Shown here: positions 17,939-25,854 of the stretch, in pieces
Numbering within the stretch: position 1 is the first letter of the stretch
How the letters are laid out: each line of letters begins with the position of its first letter
DNA from: Robiginitalea marina
GTDB lineage: Bacteria > Bacteroidota > Bacteroidia > Flavobacteriales > Flavobacteriaceae
Length of the DNA stretch: 64,000 nt
Reading direction: 5' to 3'
Assembly: GCF_024006985.1 (NCBI RefSeq)
Contig: NZ_JAMXIB010000001.1
Span: 496,001-560,000, forward strand
The notes under the pieces: generated by a model
Databases searched by the model: none
Told to the model about the DNA's origin: nothing
The model's input: only the letters and a program-made list of their open reading frames with translations
Program-made: the position numbers and the translations under genes

Positions 17939-19631
17939 ATTCGCGAACGAGCTTTTTGTACTTAAAGCGCTTGGGCGTGGCCTCCGCCCCCAGGCGTTTT
18001 TTCTTGTTTTCTTCGTAGTCCGAGAAGGACCCTTCGAAAAAGTACACCTGGGAATCGCCTTCAAAAGCCAGGATATGGGTACATATCCGGTCCAGGAACC
18101 AGCGGTCGTGCGAAATGATGACCGCACATCCGGCAAAATTTTCCAGGCCCTCCTCCAACGCACGCAAGGTGTTTATATCTAGGTCGTTGGTCGGCTCGTC
18201 CAGGAGCAGGACATTTCCCTCTTCCCTCAGGGTCATGGCCAAATGCAGGCGGTTGCGTTCCCCCCCGGAGAGCATGTTGACCTTCTTGTTCTGTTCACTG
18301 CCCGAGAAATTGAAGCGGCTCAGGTAGGCCCGGGAATTGACCTGCTGCCCGCCCATGAGGATCAACTCCTGCCCGTCGCTGAAATTCTCCCAGATGGTCT
18401 TGTCCGGTTTTATATTTCCATGGTCCTGGTCCACATAGGCTATTTTTACGGTGTCCCCCATGGTAAAGGTCCCTTTGTCGGGTTGCTCCTCCCCCATAAT
18501 CATGCGGAATATCGTGGTTTTCCCGGCCCCGTTGGGCCCAATGACCCCAACAATACCCGCCTGCGGGAGCCTGAAGTTCAACTCTTCGTAAAGCAGTTTG
18601 TCCCCGTAGGCTTTGCTCACCCCCTGGGCCTCGATCACATGCGTCCCCAGCCTGGGCCCGTTCGGGATGTAGATCTCCAGGTTTTCATCGAGCTTTTTCT
18701 GGTCCTGGCTCAAGAGCTTGTCGTAATTGTTCAGGCGGGCCTTTTGTTTGGCCTGCCTTCCCTTGGGGTTTTGGCGGATCCATTCCAACTCCCGCTCCAG
18801 GGTCTTCTGCCGTTTGCTGGCCTGTTTCTGCTCCTGGGCAAGCCGCTTGGATTTCTGTTCCAGCCAACTGGAGTAGTTCCCTTTCCAGGGGATGCCCTCG
18901 CCCCGGTCGAGTTCCAAAATCCAGCCCGCCACGTTATCGAGGAAATACCGGTCGTGGGTCACTGCGATGACGGTACCCCGGTACTGGGCCAGGTGGTGTT
19001 CCAGCCACTGGACGGATTCGGCGTCGAGGTGGTTGGTCGGCTCGTCGAGCAGGAGCACGTCCGGTTCCTGCAGCAGCAGGCGGCATAAAGCCACCCGGCG
19101 ACGTTCCCCCCCGGAAAGCACAGAAATCTTCTTGTCTGCTTCCGGGGTGCGCAAGGCATCCATAGCCACTTCCAATTTTGAATCGAGTTCCCAGGCGCCG
19201 GAAGCGTCGATCTGGTCCTGCAGGGCTGCCTGCCGGTCCATCAGCTGCTGCATCTTGTCGGGGTTTTCGTAGACCTCCGGCAGGGCAAACATGTCATTGA
19301 TCTTGTTGTATTCGTCGAGTACCGCCACGGTTTCCGCCGCACCTTCCCGGACCACTTCCAGCACGGTCTTATCCGGGTCCAGTTCGGGTTCCTGCTCCAG
19401 CAGGCCCACCTTGAACCCCGGGGAGAAAACGACATTTCCCTGGTAGTTGGTGTCCTTCCCGGCAATTATGCGCAACAGGGTCGACTTCCCGGACCCATTA
19501 AGCCCCAGGATGCCAATTTTGGCCCCGTAGAAAAAACTGAGGTAGATGTTCTTGAGTACAGGGGTATTGGCGTTCTTGTAGGTTTTGGTCACCCCCGACA
19601 TGGAAAATATAACCTTCTTGTCGTCAGACAT
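17937..19631 (-). CDS. ettA: ABC-F ATPase, energy-dependent translational throttle
   Basis: A 564-residue soluble protein with two ABC ATPase domains and no membrane part. First domain: Walker A GLNGSGKSTLLR, signature VLSGGERRRVALC, Walker [12 protein letters not shown]; second domain: [36 protein letters not shown]. Known EttA binds the ribosomal E site and gates the first peptide bond according to ADP/ATP ratio. The interdomain linker (about 245-320) and overall length match EttA rather than Uup or YbiT. A 60-residue membrane protein gene lies 35 bases upstream on the same strand. Confidence 0.92.
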   Translation of the reverse strand: MSDDKKVIFSMSGVTKTYKNANTPVLKNIYLSFFYGAKIGILGLNGSGKSTLLRIIAGKDTNYQGNVVFSPGFKVGLLEQEPELDPDKTVLEVVREGAAETVAVLDEYNKINDMFALPEVYENPDKMQQLMDRQAALQDQIDASGAWELDSKLEVAMDALRTPEADKKISVLSGGERRRVALCRLLLQEPDVLLLDEPTNHLDAESVQWLEHHLAQYRGTVIAVTHDRYFLDNVAGWILELDRGEGIPWKGNYSSWLEQKSKRLAQEQKQASKRQKTLERELEWIRQNPKGRQAKQKARLNNYDKLLSQDQKKLDENLEIYIPNGPRLGTHVIEAQGVSKAYGDKLLYEELNFRLPQAGIVGVIGPNGAGKTTIFRMIMGEEQPDKGTFTMGDTVKIAYVDQDHGNIKPDKTIWENFSDGQELILMGGQQVNSRAYLSRFNFSGSEQNKKVNMLSGGERNRLHLAMTLREEGNVLLLDEPTNDLDINTLRALEEGLENFAGCAVIISHDRWFLDRICTHILAFEGDSQVYFFEGSFSDYEENKKKRLGAEATPKRFKYKKLVRE

Positions 19632-19666
19632 ATCCTTAAAAAATTAGCAGTGAGTAAAACAGGGGG

Positions 19667-19849
19667 TCAGACCCTCCCTTTCAGGGCGTTAAACACCCAT
19701 GCAATAGCAAAAAATCCGATCCCCACGGCCGCGAAACCCCATCCGGCCACGTCGTCGTACCGGAAGGCCCCCAGGGCAATCAGGCCCAGCCCAACAATGA
19801 TCATGATCAGGGTTGCCCAGGCCAGTACAGTGTTCTTATTCATTCCCAT
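19667..19849 (-). CDS. small two-helix membrane protein (CAL67264-like)
   Basis: A 60-residue protein with two hydrophobic helices (about 8-28 and 34-54) separated by the short polar loop FRYDDVAGW. It could start at either of two close methionines (MGM). It resembles the flavobacterial CAL67264 family of membrane proteins as I remember it; function unknown. It is upstream of ettA in the same direction and may share its transcript. Confidence 0.65.
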   Translation of the reverse strand: MGMNKNTVLAWATLIMIIVGLGLIALGAFRYDDVAGWGFAAVGIGFFAIAWVFNALKGRV

Positions 19850-19919
19850 GTTTCAGCTAGTTTGGTAAGTAGGCAAATATCGGAATTTTTTCGGGCCCGG
19901 GGAACCTCTGGTTTAACCT

Positions 19920-20903
19920 TCAGGACGCTCCCGGGAAAACAATCCCCGCCCGGTCCCGGATCTGGTCCAGGATCGAGTGAAGGGCTGCGCTGTCGGCCCG
20001 GGACCAAAGGGGGCTCTGGGTATATCCCGCAGCCAGGCAACGGTGCACCTCTTCAATTTCGTAGGTATAGCCTGCCCCTTGGAAGGGGTGGCGGATAGTC
20101 CGGACTTCCCCTCCCAGGTCCAATTGATAGGATTCTGCCTGGTGCCACCTCGGGCTGAGGTAAATATTTCCGGCTTCCCCTGAAATTTCGGCCCGCATTT
20201 CGGACCGGGAAGTAAAGCCACTGTACAACAAGGCCATGGCCCCGGGGTAACCCAACAGGATGCCGATTTGCTTTTCAACCCCGGTTTCGTGGAAGTGCGC
20301 CAGGACCCTGACCTCGCCCGGGACGCCGAGCAACACGTAGGCCAGAAATACCGGATAAATCCCGATATCGAGGAGGGAACCACCGGCCAATTCCGGGTTC
20401 AGGAGCCGGCCCCCGGGGTCCCGGTCCAGGGCAGGGAAGGCAAAATCGGCCTTCAGGTACGCCAGGGCGCCCAACCCTCCATCCCGGACAAAGTCGCATA
20501 CCTCCCGGATGACCGGGTTAAAACGGCTCCATAGGGCCTCCATCAGGAAAAGGCCTTTATTTTCAGCCAGGGCGTGCATACTTTTTACTTCGCCGGAATT
20601 GATGCCCATCGGTTTTTCGCAAAGCACGTGCTTGCCGGCCTCCAGAGCTTCCAGGGTATGGGCGTGGTGGAGGTTATGGGGGGAGGCGATATAGACCACC
20701 TCCACAGCGGGGTCTGCAAAGAGCTCCGCATAGGATCCATAGGCCTTTAGCGCCCCGTATTGCGCTTGAAATGTTCGGGCTTTTTGGAGATCCCGGGAAG
20801 CTACTGCCCGGAGTTCCGCGCCGGGAACAAGGGCCAGGTCACCCGCAAATTTTGCGGCAATGTGCCCGGGGCCAATAATGCCCCAACCAATGGTGCTGTT
20901 CAT
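19920..20903 (-). CDS. Gfo/Idh/MocA family oxidoreductase
   Basis: A 327-residue cytoplasmic NAD(P)-dependent dehydrogenase. The nucleotide site is GIIGPGHIAAKFAGDL, and the family motif CEKPMGIN contains the conserved lysine. The second half is the usual alpha/beta sugar-binding domain (GGSLLDIGIYPVFLA). Likely substrates are sugars, inositols or trans-dihydrodiols, but sequence does not decide. It is divergent from the carboxyltransferase gene, with only 83 bases between the starts. Confidence 0.88.
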   Translation of the reverse strand: MNSTIGWGIIGPGHIAAKFAGDLALVPGAELRAVASRDLQKARTFQAQYGALKAYGSYAELFADPAVEVVYIASPHNLHHAHTLEALEAGKHVLCEKPMGINSGEVKSMHALAENKGLFLMEALWSRFNPVIREVCDFVRDGGLGALAYLKADFAFPALDRDPGGRLLNPELAGGSLLDIGIYPVFLAYVLLGVPGEVRVLAHFHETGVEKQIGILLGYPGAMALLYSGFTSRSEMRAEISGEAGNIYLSPRWHQAESYQLDLGGEVRTIRHPFQGAGYTYEIEEVHRCLAAGYTQSPLWSRADSAALHSILDQIRDRAGIVFPGAS

Positions 20904-20986
20904 GTTTCCCTTATGTTAACGGTTAAAGGTAATCATAAATCCTGCGTATCTTTAAGCCGCAAACCGCTATAAGCCTGAAACCCGCC

Positions 20987-22615
20987 ATGGACCTTACCTT
21001 CAACAAGAACGAAGACCACCATAAACTGAAGCGCTCCGACCTTAAGAAAAAATATGCCCGGATCAAAAAAGGAGGGGGGGACCAGCGCATCGCAAAATTG
21101 CATGCCGAGGGAAAGATGACCGCAAGGGAACGCATCGAATACCTGCTGGATGACCCTGCCGATGCCCTGGAAATCGGGGCCTTTGCCGGTTATGACATGT
21201 ATGCCGATTACGGGGGGTGCCCCTCCGGGGGGGTGGTCGTAAAGCTGGGGCACGTACAGGGGCGCCTCTGCGTGGTGGTAGCCAATGACGCCACGGTTAA
21301 GGCCGGGGCCTGGTTTCCGATCACGGGAAAGAAAAACCTGAGGGCGCAGGAGATCGCCATGGAAAACCGACTGCCCATCATTTACCTGGTCGACAGCGCC
21401 GGGGTTTTCCTCCCCATGCAGGATGAGATTTTTCCCGATAAGGAACACTTCGGGCGCATTTTTCGGAATAATGCCCGGATGAGCAGCATGGGCATCCCGC
21501 AAATCGCTGCTGTGATGGGGAGCTGTGTAGCCGGGGGGGCTTACCTGCCCATTATGAGCGATGAAGCCCTCATCGTGGACAAGACAGGAAGTATCTTCCT
21601 GGCGGGCAGCTACCTGGTAAAGGCGGCCATAGGGGAAAGCGTGGACAACGAAACTCTGGGCGGGGCCACCACCCACTGCGAGATCAGCGGGGTGACGGAC
21701 TATAAGGCAAAAGACGACAAGGACGCCCTGGACCGGATCAAAAAACTAATCGCCAAAATGGGGGCCTTTCCCCAGGCGGGCTACAACCGGATCGACCCCC
21801 AGGCGCCGGCCAAGGACCCGGGGGAACTCTTCGGGTTGCTGCCAATTTCCCGTTCAGAGCCTTATGACATGCTTGAGGTCATCGAACGCCTGGTGGATGC
21901 CTCCTCCTTCGAACAGTACAAAGAGGGCTATGGAAAGACCCTGCTAACCGGGTATGCGCGAATCGACGGCTGGGCCGTGGGCATCGTGGCCAACCAGCGC
22001 CGGGTGGTGAAAACCAAAAATGGGGAGATGCAATTTGGAGGGGTCATTTATTCCGATTCCGCCGACAAGGCCACGCGCTTTATCGCCAATTGCAACCAGA
22101 AAAAAATCCCCCTGGTCTTCCTGCAGGATGTGACCGGCTTTATGGTCGGCAGCAAAAGCGAGCATGGCGGCATCATCAAAGACGGGGCGAAGATGGTAAA
22201 TGCCGTCAGCAATTCGGTGGTACCCAAATTCACGGTCATTATCGGGAACAGTTACGGGGCAGGGAATTATGCCATGTGCGGGAAAGCCTACGACCCCCGC
22301 CTGATCGTGGCCTGGCCCAGCGCAGAACTGGCTGTGATGAGCGGCAATTCAGCGGCCAAAGTCCTGTTGCAGATCGAGAAAGCCCGTCTGGAGAAGGCCG
22401 GGGAATCCTTCGATGCGGACAAGGAAAAAGCCCTTTATGAAAAAATCAAGGAGCGGTACGACCAGCAGATCTCTCCGTATTACGCAGCCGCCCGCCTTTG
22501 GACGGACGCCATCATCGACCCCCTGGCTACGCGCCATTGGATTTCCATGGGGATTGAGGCTGCCAACCAGGCCCCGATTGAAACCCGGTTTAATATGGGG
22601 GTGCTGCAGGTATGA
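20987..22615 (+). CDS. acyl-CoA carboxylase beta (carboxyltransferase) subunit
   Basis: A 542-residue carboxyltransferase that moves CO2 from biotin to an acyl-CoA. Both halves of the crotonase-like fold are visible: GYDMYADYGGCPSGGVVV and GSCVAGGAYLPIMSDE in the first, VTGFMVGSKSEHGGIIKDGA and SYGAGNYAMCGKAYDPR in the second. The last motif is closest to methylcrotonyl-CoA carboxylase type subunits (AMCGRAY), so leucine breakdown is one possibility; propionyl-CoA is another. No biotin carboxylase or biotin carrier gene is adjacent. A TATCTTTA box at 20947-20954 may be its -7 element. Confidence 0.9.
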   Translation: MDLTFNKNEDHHKLKRSDLKKKYARIKKGGGDQRIAKLHAEGKMTARERIEYLLDDPADALEIGAFAGYDMYADYGGCPSGGVVVKLGHVQGRLCVVVANDATVKAGAWFPITGKKNLRAQEIAMENRLPIIYLVDSAGVFLPMQDEIFPDKEHFGRIFRNNARMSSMGIPQIAAVMGSCVAGGAYLPIMSDEALIVDKTGSIFLAGSYLVKAAIGESVDNETLGGATTHCEISGVTDYKAKDDKDALDRIKKLIAKMGAFPQAGYNRIDPQAPAKDPGELFGLLPISRSEPYDMLEVIERLVDASSFEQYKEGYGKTLLTGYARIDGWAVGIVANQRRVVKTKNGEMQFGGVIYSDSADKATRFIANCNQKKIPLVFLQDVTGFMVGSKSEHGGIIKDGAKMVNAVSNSVVPKFTVIIGNSYGAGNYAMCGKAYDPRLIVAWPSAELAVMSGNSAAKVLLQIEKARLEKAGESFDADKEKALYEKIKERYDQQISPYYAAARLWTDAIIDPLATRHWISMGIEAANQAPIETRFNMGVLQV

Positions 22616-23809
22616 TTACTCTGCATCGATCCGTTGCATATTCAATTCACGGCTCGAATGCAGCTGGAAATTGAAGTTTCGCGGCTCTGTAACCTCCACG
22701 ATTAACTGGTATTTGCCCGGGTAGGAAACCCCAAGGATATCCCCCTTGGCTACCTTCATCCGGTACCGGCCCCACTTGTCGGTCTGCACGGTGGTATTTC
22801 GGGTGTAATTGATAACCGTTGCGCCTTCCATCGGCTGGCTGATTTTCTGGCCCCTCAGCGCAGGCCCTGCACTAAAAACAATCCCCGAGATTTCACTTTC
22901 ACTGCGCAACCGCTTCCTTACTTCCCTGGGCGAAGGCATCCTCCGGGGGTTGTCCGTGAAAAGGGTGGCCTGGACCGAAAACCCCACTACGGCCCCATCT
23001 ATCGTTTCCCAGTCACCCTGACTTGCATAGCGCCTGTACGACTTGCCGGATGGCTGTTCGCCTGCCGGCAGGGAAAGCATTACCTGCGGGGTCCCGTGGA
23101 CCCCCAAAAGCTCGAGGCTTACAATAAAATCGTCCCGTACCCACAGGTCGTAGGGTTTCAGGTCAATGACCGAAAATATAGTTCCGGCCTTCACGGTATG
23201 GAGCATATTTTTGCCGCTTTTGTTGAGGTTTTCTCCCGGGATGCCACCATTGCGGTTCGGGCTGTAAAAATTGATCCGCAACTGCACGCTATCCGATGGG
23301 TTTTCGAGGATATGGAAGAAGAGGGAGTTCAAACGGTACAACCCCTTTCGCATCCTGATCAGGGAAGCCAACTCGCCCCCAAGGGCCACACTGTCCTTCC
23401 AGTACCCAATCCCTTTTCCAATCAGGTCCGGGTAGCCATGTTCCTCCTCCACCTCCATAAGCTCAGCGCTTGAAACAACCACTTCGCTTAGGGAAATGGG
23501 TTCTGGTTCCAGTCGGAACACAAAAACTTTTAGGCGGGTATCGAGGTGGGCCAGCGGGATTTCCCGGGGGGTATACCCCAGGGAGGAAATCCGCAGGAGA
23601 TCGCCGGATTCGACCTCCCCGGGCCGGAATTCAAGCAAAAACCGGCCATCCTCGCGGCTGACCGTTCCAATGCCCCTCCCGACCACACCAATGTTTACAA
23701 AGGGGATCGGGTTCCCACTTTGGGCATCCACCACCTGGCCCTCATAGGCCAACTGGCCCTGGATGGCGAGGGTCCAGATACAGAATACGCTCAGGAGTAT
23801 CTCCTTCAT
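22616..23809 (-). CDS. secreted protein with carboxypeptidase-like regulatory domain
   Basis: A 397-residue exported protein (signal MKEILLSVFCIWTLAIQGQ). Residues about 20-110 form a carboxypeptidase-D-like beta-sandwich (YEGQVVDAQSGNPIPFVNIG, TVSREDGRFLLEF). The central part (about 130-270) is of an unassigned type, with an RMRKGLYRLNSLFFHI and an INFYSPN segment, and the C-terminus ends in a beta-rich stretch. It starts 5 bases after the stop of the upstream plug-domain gene, so it belongs to that transcript. Its stop is directly adjacent to the stop of the carboxyltransferase gene, with no base between. Confidence 0.78.
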   Translation of the reverse strand: MKEILLSVFCIWTLAIQGQLAYEGQVVDAQSGNPIPFVNIGVVGRGIGTVSREDGRFLLEFRPGEVESGDLLRISSLGYTPREIPLAHLDTRLKVFVFRLEPEPISLSEVVVSSAELMEVEEEHGYPDLIGKGIGYWKDSVALGGELASLIRMRKGLYRLNSLFFHILENPSDSVQLRINFYSPNRNGGIPGENLNKSGKNMLHTVKAGTIFSVIDLKPYDLWVRDDFIVSLELLGVHGTPQVMLSLPAGEQPSGKSYRRYASQGDWETIDGAVVGFSVQATLFTDNPRRMPSPREVRKRLRSESEISGIVFSAGPALRGQKISQPMEGATVINYTRNTTVQTDKWGRYRMKVAKGDILGVSYPGKYQLIVEVTEPRNFNFQLHSSRELNMQRIDAE

Positions 23810-23814
23810 AGGCT

Positions 23815-25551
23815 TTAGCGGATACTGGCATTCCCGGGATTATTGATGCTCAACAATTTTTGCCAGGTATTTTCAACCGCCAGCTTAAAGGCCCGCACCT
23901 CTTTTCTCTGGTCCCGCTCCCCATAATTGTAATAGGTGGTGACCTTCAGGTAGGTGGGGGTCAGGCTTTTGTTGCCCAGGTATTTGATGTTGACCTGCCA
24001 CAATCCGGGCAGGGCATTGTCTATAATTTGTTCCTCCATCGAATACCCTTTGAGTTTTTCATCGAGCAGCCGTACTTCATTATCCACATAGGTGTGCTTC
24101 CAGGTATGGTACTGCCCTTGCGGGTTAACAAATTGTAATTCGAACTCCGCCTCGGTCTCGCTCCACTCCACCACTACCCGGGTGGTATTCTCTACATAGG
24201 GATCCGTCTTGATTTTGCGGACATCCGTCCCCATCTGGTTGCCGTGGACCTTCAGCAGGTTGTCGCTTTCGTTCTGGACGATCCTGGAGAATTCCTGCGA
24301 TTCCACCAGGAAATTCTCATCGATCAAATATTTGTACCGGGCATACATGCCCGCGGCTTTGTCATAAAAACGCATTTCCCGGTAGGCCACCGCGAGGTCC
24401 TGGTACGACTGGCCGTACTGCGGCCGCAGGATGAAAATATCCTTGTAAAGCTCCAGGGCCTTTTCGGCCCGCCCCTGCTCCTGGTAGTTATAGGCGAGGG
24501 CCTTAAGCAGGGCTGCATCGCTTTCGAACCTCGAGAAATTCGATTCTATGATCCCGTCGGCAAAAGTGGTCTCCCCAAGGGTATCGTAAAAATGGCGATA
24601 GGCATCCAGGAAAAAATAGGGGGAGCTTCGGTAAGGACCGGCGTACCGGTTGTATACCTCGCGGGCGGCATCAAAGGTGGTGGCCTCTTGCAGCTCCGTC
24701 AGGTAGGTGGGAAGGTCGTTTTGTACCGCCGCCCCATCCAATGCATCACCTTTGTAGTAATTGTTCCGCAGGCGGGCCTGGTCCTTGATCTTAGCGCCCT
24801 GGGGGTTCCCTGTTATCGTGTTGATTATCACTACACCTCCACTACCCAGCGCTCCATATCGCGCTGAATAGGCGATAGAAGAAACTACGGCTAATCGTTT
24901 AATCTGATTCACGTCCAGCCATATAGGGGCATCTCTTAAGATCAGTCCATCCACATCATATACGGCCACCCGCTGATTGGAAACGGATCCGGGACCTCTG
25001 ATAACAATATCTCCCCCTTCCTGACAATTCCCGGTTGTCCATACTCCTGCGAACCGGTTCCGAATTACATCCAGGATACAGAGACCGATCGGCTGAATGT
25101 CCTCCTCGGATAGCAACCTTACCTTGCCCGGAGCAGTATCCGCATTTAGGTATCCGAAGGCCGTCCTTATGATGCGGGGATTGACAGGATATTCAATGTC
25201 AAGGTCTTTCTGTGTTTTCCTATTGCTCCCCGTTACCGTAACCTCGGGCAGTTCCTCCACGTACGGGAGCATCATCAGGTTCAGGTAGCGGGTGCCTTCC
25301 TCCACCCGTACAACGTAATCCCTCATGCCGTTATAGGAATATTGAAGGAGGTTCCCCACGCCGGTGCGGATTTGGTACTTCCCGTCAGCATCTGTGAAGG
25401 CCTGGGTTTCCGAACCCTGAAGGACCTGTACCCGGACATCCTTAAGCGGCTGGGCGCCATCAGTGACAGTCCCCTGGACCAAACGGGTTTCCTGGGCGGC
25501 CAGGGCAATGGCAAAAAACAATAGCGCGAGGGTTGGGACACATTTTTTCAT
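23815..25551 (-). CDS. plug-domain/TPR surface protein without beta-barrel (paralog A)
   Basis: A 578-residue exported protein. Order: signal peptide (MKKCVPTLALLFFAIALAAQ), carboxypeptidase-like regulatory domain about 24-100, TonB-receptor-like plug about 105-270 ending in GSGGVVIINTITG, two or three TPR-like helical repeats about 350-420, and a C-terminal beta domain about 450-565 with LPGLWQVNIKYLGNKSLTPT that looks like DUF2135. There is no barrel. The neighbour at 25855-27687 is a diverged copy with the same order. The ATG at 25551 is chosen because it opens the signal peptide. Function is unknown. Confidence 0.8.
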   Translation of the reverse strand: MKKCVPTLALLFFAIALAAQETRLVQGTVTDGAQPLKDVRVQVLQGSETQAFTDADGKYQIRTGVGNLLQYSYNGMRDYVVRVEEGTRYLNLMMLPYVEELPEVTVTGSNRKTQKDLDIEYPVNPRIIRTAFGYLNADTAPGKVRLLSEEDIQPIGLCILDVIRNRFAGVWTTGNCQEGGDIVIRGPGSVSNQRVAVYDVDGLILRDAPIWLDVNQIKRLAVVSSIAYSARYGALGSGGVVIINTITGNPQGAKIKDQARLRNNYYKGDALDGAAVQNDLPTYLTELQEATTFDAAREVYNRYAGPYRSSPYFFLDAYRHFYDTLGETTFADGIIESNFSRFESDAALLKALAYNYQEQGRAEKALELYKDIFILRPQYGQSYQDLAVAYREMRFYDKAAGMYARYKYLIDENFLVESQEFSRIVQNESDNLLKVHGNQMGTDVRKIKTDPYVENTTRVVVEWSETEAEFELQFVNPQGQYHTWKHTYVDNEVRLLDEKLKGYSMEEQIIDNALPGLWQVNIKYLGNKSLTPTYLKVTTYYNYGERDQRKEVRAFKLAVENTWQKLLSINNPGNASIR

Positions 25552-25854
25552 GACAGTGATTTTTGAGTTCGGCAGCGGCCATAATGCCCGCTTTTCCTTT
25601 TTTTCCCAGTGGGTAAAACAGCATCCACAGGACAATAAGGTCCGCAAGGCTCAATTGGTGAACGCTCCGTTAAACCCAGGATGCGTTCCCGGTCCTTCTG
25701 GAGCATTCGTCAATAATTGCACAACAAAAACCGTTCCGGAAACCTCACGCCTTCAAGCTTAAGTCCTAAACCCTCCGGGCTGGCCCTCAAGGGTATAGCA
25801 CGAAAATGCCCCGGGCAGGTAATGCCCGTAAATGCAGCCGTGTATCATGGGGAA
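25552..25854. other. 303-base gap between the two plug-domain paralogs
   Basis: No gene is supported here. On the minus strand, CGGGCA-TTACC-TGCCCG followed by GGGCATTTTC near 25805-25830 could be a weak terminator of paralog B. I could not find a convincing TTTG/TAnnTTTG promoter for paralog A. Confidence 0.5.
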
